A stretch of 64,000 bases of DNA, from positions 2,567,482 through 2,631,481 of the forward strand of contig NW_006920413.1 in assembly GCF_000344685.1 (NCBI RefSeq), written 5' to 3'. Under the pieces are notes generated by a model that ran no database searches, was not told the origin of the DNA, and saw nothing but the letters and a program-made list of their open reading frames with translations. The stretch is from Gloeophyllum trabeum ATCC 11539. Taxonomy: Eukaryota > Basidiomycota > Agaricomycetes > Gloeophyllales > Gloeophyllaceae. Shown here in pieces: positions 11,976 to 24,087 of the stretch (within the stretch, counting starts at the first letter, position 1; each line of letters starts with the position of its first letter). A program made the position numbers and the translations under genes.

Positions 11976-13031
11976 TCATCGTTCAGGAAAAAACGCATCC
12001 CAAGGGCCCTGGCGCCCCGCGCCCCGCGGCGGGAGCACCTTCCGCGGGCTGCTCTCGCCCAGCGCCCTCCCCACCGTCCTCACAACGTTCTTCAGCGCGT
12101 ACACCTCCACCGGCCGGCTCTTCACCGGCGCGCGGCACGCCGGGCACGTATAGCCCGGCTGCGGGCCGCGCAGCGCGAGGATCTGCGCCTGCAGGCGCGG
12201 GTCGTGCAGGAGGTGCGCGGGGATGTGGATGTTGGGGTTGTAGCGCGGGTGCTCGGCGACGTGCTTGGCGAGCGTGGAGCTCAGCCAGTCTTCGAGGCAG
12301 GACTGGCAGAAGGTGTGGCCGCAGTCTGGGAGCCTGGGAGGGTGGGGGTCGGGGGGAGAGGAGGGGAGGAAGGGGGGGACTCACGTGTAGGGCGACCACA
12401 TTTTCATGACGCAGATTTCGCAGGTGATGTGCTCTTCCAGCTCGGGGAGGACCTGTGCGTTTTGGGTGGACGGTGTGAGTACGGGATATGATGGCGGAGG
12501 AGAGGGGACGTACGTGGTGGCTCGTCCCCTTGATACTCGCGACGTCCGCCGTGAGCTGCGCAATCTGCGCGTCCTTCGCACCCTTCTCCCGGCTCTCCCG
12601 CGCGACGAGCGCCTTCAGCCGTTCATTCTCCTATCGACGACATATGTCTACGGATGAGCCACCCCTTCTCCCGAAAAATACGATACGGCACTCACCTGCC
12701 GGTGCTTCTTCAGCTGGTCCCGCAAGCTCCTAATAGTCAGCTCGTGGTCCAAGCACGGGCCCTCGTCCGAGCTGGACGAGATCTCGACGATATCGTCCGC
12801 GGACGGCTTCGCGTTCCGGCTGAGCGCGCGCCTCTTCTTCGGCGGGGGGTTCTCCCCGTCCGAGTCGTCCTCGATGTAGATCACGTCGGGCGGGGTGGCC
12901 GCCTTGCCCTTGCCCTTCTCCTGGCTGTCCGGTGCAGCAGAGGCCTGGCGGTTCTTGAGGTCCCGCGCGAAGGTGCTCTTCGGGTCGGGGGCGCTGAGGT
13001 CTTTGCTGGCGGCTCGGGTCGCGGGGGGCAT
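11976..13031 (-). CDS. RING-finger protein, probable E3 ubiquitin ligase
   Basis: This is a predicted ubiquitin ligase. Four exons on the minus strand (12696-13031, 12514-12630, 12385-12452, 11976-12333) join in phase to 292 residues. The N-terminal third is polar, with acidic stretches (IYIEDDSDGE, ISSSSDE) around a basic patch PPPKKRR that may be a nuclear signal. A coiled-coil stretch follows, then the RING: CEIC, about ten residues, then LPDCGHTFCQSCL, then a long insert and YTCPAC. The intron at 12334-12384 splits the RING between its first and second cysteine pairs. The insert between the second pair and the final CPAC is longer than in a minimal RING. An in-frame ATG at 13070 would extend the start by 13 residues. 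Substrates are unknown. Confidence 0.85.
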
Positions 13032-13699
13032 GGCGGTGCGGTATGAGCTAGGTAGCGCAGGTGTAGGCAAGGTGGGAGGCTTGGGTGGCTTAGTGGCTAC
13101 AGTCTACAAGGACGAGACGACCACGTGACCATGCCGGACCCCTATATTCCGAAGATGAAAGAGAATCGAACACGATGTACTACTACGACTGGTCCTGTAT
13201 CCTATGGCTACGCATCCCTGAATGAATATGCATTCTACGTCTTGTGGACGCGTCGCCACGACGCGGATGTGCCTAGTAGGCGCATACAAGTTATGGACCG
13301 TCCTGAAGCTTGGGCTCGACCGTATGAGCTTCCTCAACCTTCTTCGCATGCGAGGATAGCAAGTCGAGGAGCCGGAACCTGCCTTGACTTGACTTGGGGC
13401 ACCCTCTAGAACATGGTTCACGGGCAGAGAATGGGGATCAGATGTCGACGGTACACTTGGATGCGCGCCGTTGTCGTCGGCGGGGAGGATTCGACTTCGA
13501 GCTGGGTGCGAGATTCGATTACACGCGGAAACGGATGGATCTGCAGCTGCGCCTGCTATGCATTGAGTAGACCGCACAGGATTACCGACATGACGAGGAG
13601 AGCGATAATAACAATTAGGTCTAAGCGTACACACCGAGAAACCGGTAGGGAGAGCAGCACATGCGTTCATCACAGCAAGCAGGAAGCGAGAGAACTCAC
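13032..13699. other. Intergenic region
   Basis: No gene is supported. It holds the promoter side of the RING gene and the 3' side of the BTB gene. Confidence 0.45.
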
Positions 13700-14629
13700 T
13701 CAAATAGTGGTTGGCAGCTGGTCGATGCACTCTCTTATAACCCTCGCGGTCTCCACCTTATCATAGAGCACCCGCTTGCACGCCGCATTCGTGCACTTTG
13801 CATCCCAGCACGCCCGCGCCTCTCTCCATTCCATCAAGCCGGGGTTGCATATCGTATCGCCCAGCGGGCGCTCGTCCATCTCCATGATGATCTTGTACTT
13901 GAGCTCGCGCCAGGTGTGGTAGTCGATGGGGAAGCCGCACGCGGAGCACGTCGCGGGCCCGCAGTCGTCGATGAACGGCGGCTCGTTGAGCCGCTGCTTG
14001 AGCCGCTCGCGGCGGTCGCGGTGCAGCGCGAAGAGGTCGAGCAGCGCGTCGGCGGCGAGCTTCTGGAGGTGCGGGCGGAGGGCGGGCGCGTGGATGTTGA
14101 GCGCGAGGGTGCGCGCGGAGGCGAGCGCAGCCTCGGGCGCCCAGGCGTAGCGGCGCGCGATGGCGTAGAGGCGCAGCGGGGCGGCGAGCAGCGCGGGGGT
14201 CATGACGAGCGCGCGGATGATGGAGATGGGCCCGGGCATGTCGTACTTGTCGGCGGCGTAGAGGAGCGGCTCGATCGTGTCGTACGAGTCGAGCGGCGGG
14301 ATGGGCAGCCCGCAGATCATGCGGAAGAGGGCCTCGAGCGTGGGCGCGTCCTCGTCGAGCCGGATGACGTCGGAGGCGGCGGGCGACGAGGTGATCGTGG
14401 CGGTGTCGCTGCATTGGGGCAGGGTGAACATGGCGCGGAACCAGCTCGACGCGGTCTTGAGCGTGAAAGCGTGCAGCCGGAAGTACATCGAGCCATCTTT
14501 GCAGCCCAGGACGACGTTGGCTTCTTCCGAACAAAACAGCGGGTGGTATGTGATGCTTGTTTCCGGCTTTTCCACCTGCATTGGTTCGGGGAATATCAGA
14601 GCGCAGACTTCTTGACGCCAATCGTCCAC
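13700..14629 (-). CDS. BTB/POZ domain protein
   Basis: A single-exon gene of 309 residues, resembling the large basidiomycete set of BTB-domain proteins of unknown role. Residues about 25-130 fit the BTB fold: a NVVLGCKDGSMYFRLHAFTLKTASSWFRAMF core (shown here in part only by position), then a short variable loop, LDEDAPTLEALFRMICG, and LLYAADKYDMP. The rest is helical, with a cysteine set (CSACGFP, then CWDAKCTNAAC) that could bind a metal. No Kelch or MATH partner domain is present. BTB proteins commonly dimerise or recruit CUL3, but nothing here shows a partner. The antisense frames of 286 and 396 residues over it are artefacts of GC-rich codons. Confidence 0.8.
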   Translation of the reverse strand: MDDWRQEVCALIFPEPMQVEKPETSITYHPLFCSEEANVVLGCKDGSMYFRLHAFTLKTASSWFRAMFTLPQCSDTATITSSPAASDVIRLDEDAPTLEALFRMICGLPIPPLDSYDTIEPLLYAADKYDMPGPISIIRALVMTPALLAAPLRLYAIARRYAWAPEAALASARTLALNIHAPALRPHLQKLAADALLDLFALHRDRRERLKQRLNEPPFIDDCGPATCSACGFPIDYHTWRELKYKIIMEMDERPLGDTICNPGLMEWREARACWDAKCTNAACKRVLYDKVETARVIRECIDQLPTTI

Positions 14630-16044
14630 GAGTACTTCAAGGAAGACTCGTTATCCACACTGGAAGAAGTGACGATTTCAGGCGTAGTCGATTGTGGCTC
14701 TTTCATTGAAGAGAAAAGGACAATTCGATCGAGATCGTGGGTTGCACAGCCACTACAGACGGACACTACCGGCGGCAATTATGGTAGCTGTGCATGTGTG
14801 AGGTTACAGGCTATCACTTTTATGGTTGTCAACTTAGGTGTCTGCCAGTAAACACCGTCAAGACGAGATAAATCTTGTATGACTCCCATCGGCTCTCCAG
14901 GACCTTGACTTGTGGTCTATCTGCAGGTACGCAATTGTGGTTTATGACTGACGTTCTGCTGCAGGCTACTGAGCTTGGCATCCTCATCAGCCTGTCTTCT
15001 AGTCCTTACAGCGGGTTTCACCGCGACATGTAACCTGGTAAGGCTCCAACCGTTTTGGTTACATCTACAATTACTTGTAAACTATACCTATGTGCAAGAT
15101 GTTCCCAGTTCACAAAAGCATACCGAGATGCCTCCCGGAGCCTGAGTGATGCATAAATACTACGAACCATCACGGATGACCTTTCAAGTGGCTTCCGGTT
15201 CCAGAGGGTGGACAGATAACTAATAGATCAACCATGTGGCCGACCGGCAAGTCCCGCAACGGATACCAGCCATTGTGGCAGGCTCTCTCAGCATTCTCCT
15301 GCGCACCTGAAAGGTCTATGGTATAGAGCACCCACCATTTGAATGACTTGGTGTTTCCATTACAGCCCCACAGATCAGCTTCTGTCTTACTGTTTGGCAA
15401 TGGATACTGTTCATACTAGTACACTGTCTACGATGTTTGACAGGTCAGGAGTAAACAAACATAAAGTTAACCATTTACAAACTGTTTAAAACAGTACAAC
15501 CTGGGCCATGGGCTCCTCCTGACTCATGGCCTCTGTGGAAAAGATGCGCAATAAACCAGACGCACATGAATAGGGTCCACGCACTCTGCTGGCTTTATAT
15601 CAGTGGAAGCATGTTTCTTCTTGAGGCATGACAATACAAAGTATCACGCACCGGGTACCCTGCGGCAAGCCATCAGCCTACAGTAGATAGTTGTAGGGGA
15701 TAGATAAAAGCCCTTCACCGTTGGAATGTCATTCAGAAGTGAGGGGGCGTTCGGGTAACTGACCTCACAGGTGGGGGTCTCTTGTACACTGAAACTCTAC
15801 TGGTAGACAGGCTGATATGACACCGATATGGACTCGGTAAAGAAGTAGTCCAATGCAAGCATATACAAGGGTGTTACCATGCAGCATAAGCCACCGACTC
15901 AGCTCCGCCGCAAAAGGCAATTCCTGTGGCGGCGCTCGGTGCCGTGCAGGACGCCACAGCTCCCCGCACTCTTTGCTTACGACGCGACTATGCACATTCC
16001 CTCCTCTCACAGCATCCTCTAAGACGAATAAAAAAGAACAAATT
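14630..16044. other. 1.4-kb intergenic region upstream of UPF2
   Basis: No gene is supported. This divergent gap should contain the promoters of the BTB gene and UPF2. An open frame at 15853 runs into UPF2 but its upstream part is treated as 5' leader. Confidence 0.5.
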
Positions 16045-19000
16045 ATGGAGAACACACAGGCAGCGCAGTCTGCTAAGGCCGATGAGGAGCACGCCCGCCG
16101 CGTCAGGCGCGCGAACCTGCGCAAGTTGAACACGGAGCGGGCGGGGCAAGGTGCGCAGTGCAGCGTCCCAGGTTATTGACTTCACCTTACTCATATTGTT
16201 TTTACTATATGCTACGTTAACGACAATCAGAGCCCTCGAAGGCGCTCGACTCGTCGCTGAAGCGGCACACCGCGCTAATCAAGCGCATCCGCCAGTCCGT
16301 CGGCGCGGACAACCGCGAGCAGATCCTGAAAGACATCGACGCGCTCTCGCTGGAGAAGTACGTCGAGGAGATCGTCGGCGCAGTGGTCGAGGGGACCGCG
16401 CGGTGCAAGACGGAGAAGGACGTTTGGAGTGCCGTGGAGGTGCGTCCCCACACCGTCTGCCAGCCCCCTCCCTGCAAACTCATCCACACTTCTGTGCAGG
16501 TGATATCCGCCCTGCACCGCCGCTTCCCGAAGACCTTCACCCCCTCGCTGATCGAGCTCCTCGCGCAGGCGCTGACGCCGCCCAACCGCGCCGCCCTCGC
16601 CTCCCTCCCCGTCGAGCAGCGCGAGAAGGAGGACGCCACGCGCGTCGCGCGGCAGCGCCCCGTGCTGCGCGTGTGCGCCGAGCTTGCATTGGTCGGGATC
16701 ATCAGGGACGCGCCCGGGCGCAGCGGCGCGGAGTGGGTGATGAAGACGCTCAAGGAGCTGGTGCGTCTGTCCCGTCTCATGTATGCGCTGTGTGGAGGGT
16801 GATGGTGTGGTGTGGTGTGGTGGCGCAGCTGAGCAACGACCCGACGCTCTCCTCCCTCCCGCTGCTCTCGACGTTCCTTAAGTCCTACTCGCGCCCGTAC
16901 CTCGGCATCGTCGCGCCGGCGGCCCACGCGAAGCAGATCTCGGCGGCATCCGAGCCCGGGACGCTCTCCGGACAGGCGCAGAACGGGTCTGGTGCGGGTA
17001 TGGAGACGGGGGCGGTGGACGAGGACGAGGAGCTCGTGGAGAAGGACATCCGGGACCGCTTCAAGCGGATGTGCGAGATGTACTTCGAGACCGTCGCAAA
17101 GAAGCTCGTGATCGAGCACAAGGTGTGCATATACGCGTCTTTCTTTCGAGGGACGGGAGGTGACGGTAGGGGTCTTGTATGCGCAGCGGCTGCAAGAGCA
17201 GGATCGCAAGAACCACGAGGCGTACATCCGCTCAGGGGAGATATTCGAGGACCGCCAGCAGGCGTACGAGAAGATGACGAAGAGCTACGAGAAGCTGCTC
17301 GCGAGCTGCCAGACGTAAGCTATCCTCGTCCGACCCGTTCTCCCTCTCACTGACCGTCTTCCCTGAACCAAGCCTGTCCGAGCTCTTGTACATGCCCATG
17401 CCGGAGCTACCCACCGTCGCGCACAAGTCCGAGTCGATCCTCATCGGCGCGGGCACGAACGGGCTCGGCGCGGACGACGACGAAGGCCTGATTACTGCGG
17501 GCGGGAAGTGGGAGGACGAGGAGGAGCGCCAGTTCTTTGAGGATATTCTTGATTTGAAGGATATGGTGCCAAGGAGCGTGCTGGGAATCGAGGAGGAGAA
17601 GGAGGCGGGGGAGGACGAGGAGGAAAGGAGGAGAGAGCGGGAGCGGGAGGAGGAGGAGGTCAGGAGGCTGGAGCGCGAGATTGAGGGCTTGGGGAGCGGG
17701 GAGGGGGTTAATGGGGTAGCGCAGGAGGATGCGGGGGATATTGATGCGGAGGATGAGGGAGATGACGAGTGAGTGGTTCCCATTGCTTGCCACTGCTGTG
17801 ATTACGTTCTGACCGTGCGTGTTCAGTGCGCCGACACCGGTTCCCGGATCGCCGCGGGCGGGTGCAGCCACCCCTCTCCCGGACGGCACGGAGGCCCAGG
17901 GTCCGTCCCAGCTGCTCACTGCGCTTCTCGCTCGTCTCCCGGATTGCACCAATCGTGCATTGATCGATCAAGCTGCAGTTGATTTTGCCTTCCTCAATTC
18001 TAAAGCGGCGAGGAAGAGGCTTGTGAAGGTGCGTGCGTTCAGTCTCGTCTCACCCTGTCCTAAGTCGTTGACTGTTGTCTGTAGTTCCTGTCGCAGGTAC
18101 CGAAGAATCGGACGGAACTGTTACCTCATTATTCCAGGCTTGTAGCTACTCTGAACAGATATATGCCTGATGTTGGCACGGAACTTGTCGCGATCGTGAG
18201 TACTGCGGTTCCCTCTATCCACTTGTCCGTAGTGTAACGAGCCCGTGACCAGCTGGACGAAGAGTTCCGTTATTTGCAGAGGAAGAAGAAAGTTGTGAAG
18301 GAGTTGCACGACGTGAGGGTCAAGGTACGGCGCGCGCCTTCCACCTAGTATGACCCTACTCAGCTGCCGATGCGAAGAACATTACCTTCATATCCAACCT
18401 CACCAAGTTCCGCGTCGTCCCGACGCATTTGATTCTGCATATATTCAAAGTGTGCCTGGACGACTTCTCGGGCACGAATGTGGACAATATAGCCATGTTG
18501 CTGGAGGGCTGTGGTAGGTTCCTGCTGAGGAGCGATGAGACGAAGGAGAGGTTTGCAAAGATGGTGAGGCATATGTTCTGTGGAACTCGTGGTGGGGAAC
18601 CTGACTGAGACGCTCGTGTTGTGCCCTGCAGCTAGAGCTTATGAAGAGGAAGCAGAGCCTGCAGCATTTCGACCAGCGACAGCAGCTGATGCTCGAGAAT
18701 GCTTATTATCAGGTAATCCAGGCAATGTCAGGTGACCCTACCCCGCTGATCGTTGCATAATTTAGTGCAATCCCCCCGAGAGAGCTCCTCGTCAAGAAAA
18801 GGAGCGAACGCCCATGGAGCTCTTCATCCGGCATCTCATCTATGACGTCCTATCTAAGAAGTCTATCGACAAGGTGTTGAAGCTCATCCGCAAGCTAGAC
18901 TGGGACGATGCCGCTGTACGCCGCTCGCTGCACAAGGTCTTCACGAAGCCATGGAAGATCAAGTACAGCAATATCGGGCTGCTCGCGATGTTGACGTACG

Positions 19001-20518
19001 ACTTGCAGCGGTATCATCCCGAGTTCAGCGTGGCTGTTGTTGACCAGGTGCTCGAAGATATTCGCAGAGGCCTCGAACAGAACGTGTACAGCACCAACCA
19101 GAGGAGGGTGGCGACAATGAGGTACCTTGGGGAGCTGTATATCTATAGGTTGCTCAACTCTTCCATTATCTTTGATACATTCTGGTCCCTGGTTACCTTT
19201 GGCCATCGTACGTCCATCTCTGTATCGTCATGCCTCCTTTTTGCCTGACCGCTCTTCGTAGCCGAGGGTCGACCTTTACCCCGTCAGCCTTGTCCTCTGG
19301 ACATGCCGGACGATTTCTTCCGCATCCGTCTTGTCTGCACTTTGCTGGACACCTGCGGGATGTGCTTTGACCGGGGGTCGCAGAAGAGGAAGTTGGACAA
19401 TTTCTTGACGTTCTTCCAGGTGATTGGCTGCTTTGGAACCTGGATTGTGGAGGAACTAATCAATCTCGCTAGTATTACATGTTGTGCAAAGAGCCTCTGC
19501 CCATGGACGTAGAGTTCATGGTCTCAGATTCCATCGAGGTAAGCGTGCCGGCATATCCGCTGTGCTGGGTACACTGATGTTCCTCTTTAGGCTGTTAGAC
19601 CGGAGTTGAAGCTGTATAGGAACGTGGAGCAGGCTGCCATAGCGGTGGATGAAATGTTCAGTGCTGCTTTCCAGGAGGCAGGCTGTATGTTAACACCTCT
19701 GGGCCCATGGCATGATCTGCAGCTCACACCTCTCGTGTATAGTGACCACCAGTGCCGGGGATGATAGTGGGGAAGAAAGCGGGGATGAGGACGACCGGCC
19801 AGAACAACAGGAGGATGACGGTGATGAAGAACAGGGCAATCCGGATTCCCCTGTGAGTTGCAAAAGATCCTCACCTCGACCTGTCTAATATTGCCTCCCG
19901 CAGGTTGATGACCGTGCCCCATCACCGGAGACAGTCTTGGTCGGCTCGATATCCCAGGAGCACGTTGGGCCGACGGAAGACGAGGACGCGGAGTTTGCCA
20001 AAGAGCTCGCAAAGATGCTGGTCGAATCGTCGGCCGAGTCTAAGAAGGTCGATCGCAGGACTGCGCAAGCTCTTTGGGATTCGTCTATCCTTCCCCCCGG
20101 TGCCAGGCGCAGGCGTGGTGACGAGGGCGAGGGCGATGCGTCTGACCTCGACGACAATGGCGTGATGAAGTTCACTCTCGTGACGAAGAGGGGTAACAAG
20201 CCTCAGGTGATTACAATGCCTGCGAACAGGGAGGCGCTGCTCTGACATGCTTCATAGACGCGTTCCCTCGCCGTCCCGGCCGAGAGTGCTCTCGCCGTGC
20301 AGACGCGCACTGCCCAAATGCAAGACAAAGTCGAGCAGCAACACCTCAAGCGCCTCGTCTTGGACTATGAACAGCGTGAAGAAGCCGAGGAGCTCAAAGG
20401 TGCGTCTCCCATACCGAATGAGTCGCGTTCAACCCTGAATCAAAGGTCATCCCAGCGCTGGAAACTCGCACCCGCGGAGGGGCGATCAAGATACGGATCG
20501 CTGGTTAACAAGCGCGTG
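16045..20518 (+). CDS. UPF2: Nonsense-mediated mRNA decay factor UPF2 (NMD2)
   Basis: UPF2 is the cytoplasmic bridge between UPF1 and UPF3 in nonsense-mediated decay. The gene has many small exons and encodes roughly 1,100 residues. The start MENTQAAQSAKADEEH is followed by an intron and a first MIF4G repeat (SLKRHTALIKRIRQS through the VISALHRRFP helix to LSNDPTLSSLPLL). A Glu-rich linker (about 17,500-17,770) leads to MIF4G 2 (ALLARLPDCTNRALIDQAAV; KNITFISNLTKFRVVP) and MIF4G 3 (YDVLSKKSIDKVLKLIRKLD; MRYLGELYIYRLLNSS). An acidic run follows, then the C-terminal UPF1-binding segment with DRRTAQALWDSSILPPG. The last exon ends IKIRIAG before the stop at 20516-20518. Intron positions near the 3' end are inferred from reading-frame continuity. 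This is a conserved core gene. Confidence 0.93.
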
Positions 20519-21076
20519 CCACTGCTTTCTTGCGCCTCCTTCCGGTGATTGGTACCCTCGTCCCCCTACGGCGGGCATGGGGCGTCTGCCTCGCTGCCCG
20601 TCCCCCGCTCTCCACCCCAGTACGGAGTCCGGGCGACGTCGCAGTGGGCGACCCGCCTGAGAGTTATATTGACTGCCACAACAGTGTTTCTCGCGGGTTG
20701 CACAGGATGTCCTGCCGGAGACGACCCCCCCCCCTCTTGCTGCGAGCGTCTGACGGGTTGCAGTATAAGTAACGTCTCTATGCCTTGTGATTTGGACCGT
20801 GTAGTCGCAGAGGATACAGAATCTATGAAGATGTTGGTACCAGAGATACGAGCGTCGTTTCAGAGCCGTACCTCCGTGGAGTGCATTCCGAAAAAGATCA
20901 TTGTCTGCTATAGACTGCGTGATAAATAACTTTAACATCTACAAAAGAGCGGAATAGGTGAGTACCTAAGCAAGGGCGGCGGGGGTAGGTATACAAGATC
21001 CGGTACAGTTATCGCGAGCACTACTAGTCACTAGAATCACACTAATCAAATCAAACTGGCGCCGTCAGATGGAACA
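20519..21076. other. Convergent 3' flanks of UPF2 and the 7-TM gene
   Basis: About 560 bp between two stops. No coding feature is supported. Confidence 0.5.
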
Positions 21077-22297
21077 TCAAACAGCGACCCCGACCGCCTT
21101 CTTCCCGAGACTCGCGACGGTGTCCGTCTCGGCGAGCTCGACGTCGCCGGCGGCGGTGGTGCTGTACGCGCTCGCGCTCGTGGCGTACGGGCTCGCGCTG
21201 CTGCGGTACACCGAGGGGCGGTTCCAGCGCACGCGCGTGAGCGTGTTGGTGTGCGCGCCCGAGGAGGAGGGCTGCGACGCGTAGCCGAGGCCGACGCGGA
21301 TGATGATGAGCGTCGGGGCGATGCCCTGGCGCGCGGGTCAGCGGGGGCGGGGGAGGGGGAGGGGGAGGGGGAGGGGCGAGAGACTCACGTAGACCTGGAC
21401 CGCGATGACGGCGAGGATCGCCTGCGCGGGGTGCTGCATCGCGAAGAGCACGACGAAGGTGAGCTGCACGGCGAGGTAGAGCGCGCCGCTCTCGACGACG
21501 ACGTTGATCGCGCGGTGCACGGTCTGCGCGGACGAGGTGAGGTCGGAGTACTCGCGGCTCGCGCGCGCGATCCAGAAGATGCGCGCGGCGATGAGGGCGG
21601 TGACGAAGACGTTGGTGGAGAGCGGGAGGACGTAGCCGGCGATGCCGAGCGGGACGATCTGCGGCGGGGCGGTGGGCGAGGAGGGGTTGATCGAGAGGAG
21701 GAGGTGGAGGAGCTCCATGATGCATGCTTTGGGGAGGTCAGGGCGGGCATCCGCGACGAGGGGAGGGGTACGACGCACCGAACCCGGCAACGGCGGTCAG
21801 CGTGGGCAGCACCGTCACCCACCACGCGCGGCCCCAGACGAGGTAGCATCGGTAGATGAGGACGAAATCTCCCAGCAAGTCGGCGAGCGAGATGAAGAGG
21901 TCGGCGGCGAAGAGCGGCTTGGTCTCGTTGGCGTAGCCGGGGACGCCGGTGGCGGCGAGCGTGGTGTGGAAGTGGTTGAACTCGAGGGCAAAGTGGGCGG
22001 AGCAGGTGAGGAAGAGCGCGGTGTTGGCCCAGACGAGCGGGTCGCGCAGGCGGTGGCCGCGCTTGCGCCGGAGGAGGATGTGCGAGGCGGCGAGGAAGAG
22101 GATGCAGTACGCGCCTGCGTTGTTGGCATCGTGATCGGCGGAGTCGAGTGGATGGAAATGGGACGGGATTAACATTGCGGTCGATGATGGACTGTGTTTA
22201 GCTCTCCTTCGCCGTCGGCGGTGATGGGAGCGTGCTCACCGTACAAGACAGCCTCGCAGCCGAACCCGACGAGGGCGGCGATGTCGTTGCTCAGCAT
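21077..22297 (-). CDS. Seven-transmembrane-type protein A
   Basis: A multipass membrane protein of a family common and expanded in Agaricomycetes; no function is established. The short first exon (22240-22297) codes for MLSNDIAALVGFGCEAVLY and splices to an exon beginning GAYCILFLAASHILLRRK at 22114. Later exons carry further hydrophobic segments, including LIYRCYLVWGRAWWVTVLP, GYVLPLSTNVFVTALIAARI and LYLAVQLTFVVLFAM, and then GIAPTLIIIRVGLGYA after a splice at the G-rich intron. The C-terminal tail is hydrophilic and Ser/Thr-rich, ending GKKAVGVAV. The topology suggests seven helices with a cytosolic tail, as in a receptor, but homology to G-protein-coupled receptors cannot be shown from the sequence alone. 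It is related to the gene at 54316-55923. Confidence 0.78.
21340..21377 (+). repeat. G-rich hexanucleotide run in an intron
   Basis: Repeated GGGGGA units on the plus strand inside the last intron of the 7-TM gene A. On the transcribed strand this is a long polypyrimidine tract ahead of the 3' splice site. The G-rich strand could fold as a quadruplex. Confidence 0.7.
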
Positions 22298-24053
22298 CGT
22301 CGCGGGTGCGCCGAGCAGGGAGGTCGGCGCAGGGCTTGAAGAGATGCGGACCGGTGGACAGGATCAGACAGCGTGGAGTGGTGCGTGATGGCGTCTGCCG
22401 GCCAGCGCGGGCACTGCGCTAAAGATATCCCGGATATTATTCCCATCTGTGAGACCCTGAACAGCGCATCAATACGATCCAGAGTCCCTCACCTCCTGAA
22501 TGAATCGTGTTAATCGACATACACACATACCGTACCGTATGTGCATTGCAATATGCGGAGGCCTTATCGTCCGGAGGTGCGGCCGGGTTTAGGTTCCGGA
22601 CTGATGGCATTCGGGCCCCGTCACGAGGCGAGGACCTGCGTTTCTCCACAAGGACGACTCGCAACGCTGTAGAAACGGCTCGGGCTTTTATTCCGTGTGT
22701 GTAGGCGCCAGCTTAGAGTGCATTAGCCTCCGCTAGCACGCGTTGTGGGTGTCAAACGCCAGCCGACGTCGACGGCGGTGTCCGATCGTAGCACCGCCGG
22801 CATTCTACGAAATCGCCGGAGTGTCGTGTCCTTGTGCTCAAACGTCGACATGTCTCTGCATGACTTGTGCTCTCTCAGTGACATTGACAGGCATCCTGCA
22901 CACGACGAGGACGAACGTTCGTGTCCCTCACGTCGTTCGTAATCTGGCTGCTTCCTTCGAGCAGTGATAGATAAGGCACGGCGGTGAAGATCTGACGGTC
23001 CACCCTCCGAGTTGCGGACGATCATCGATCAGGGCCCTGTCTTCATTATGCACGTCAATGTCATTCGCGACGACGATGACACGGAATGGCACCGGCAATC
23101 TGTCCGATTAGACCCTACGTCTATGGCCATGGGTGTCATATCCTGGATTCAGTGTACACGGAATAGCTGATACATGGAAATGATCTGCCACAAAGCGTTC
23201 GCAGATATTCCCGGAGCGTAACATGGAACTGTGGCAGTGGCTGCGGACTTACCACTGCTAGCAGTCCCTCGGGTCTCGCCTTCCACAATGCTATCATAAA
23301 CACTTTGAACTCCAGTAAGCACCTCCAGCTGTGGACGCGGCTTATAGTACCTCCGTCGATGCTTGTATTCACAGGTTTGAAATCGGCCTCCGGGGCTCGA
23401 AACATACCAAGTACGTAAGTGTTCGTTAACTTTCTCGAGTCGAAAGTCAGCTCGCACTACGATGTCAGCCCTCTCTCTTCTCCTCCGCTCGCCGTAAATC
23501 TCCCCTTGAAACTGTAAAACCCCCCGAGCGCGACGAGATGGCCGGGGACGACGCATAGATTGTATAGAGTTCTTCGATGCGAGTTGCTGTGCTAATAATT
23601 GCTTCTCTGTGTGTGAGGTACCCGCTTGCCCCTCCCCTATCCAAACGGAGAAGGGATTGACGTGGAGAGTATCTCACAGGTGAGCAGGCGTCGAGCGTCC
23701 CGTCTCTTCGCGGCCGCCTTGCATTAGCTGCGTAGGCTGGTAAATCTAAGGTCGAGGCAAATCACTGGCCGGCGGACGACTCGCGCAAGGTCCGGGGTCG
23801 ACGTGTACCCTCGTCCACAACTTGAATACCGAGCTTGTTTTCAATTCAGATTCAGTTGAGTCGATCGCTGCAGGGCCCCTAGGAAGGTGCCCCGCAGTCG
23901 TGGAACGAACTCTCCATCTCGAGCGTTCTATTCCTGCGGGCCACGGAATAGCGGTCATGCATGCTGGACAGACGTCCACTATTGTCGACTTGCGACTGCG
24001 CTCTCCTGCACCAACAGTAACTATCACGCACGCAATGTCGGGTGCGCACGCAA

Positions 24054-24087
<34 letters not shown>

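Noticed and set aside
13661..14851. 396-residue plus-strand frame over the BTB gene
   Set aside because: It is a Val/Arg/Gly-rich shadow; the minus-strand BTB frame has a recognisable fold.
24053..24085. Short direct repeats considered as a CRISPR array
   Set aside because: It is a CCAG microsatellite with no spacers, and the organism is eukaryotic.
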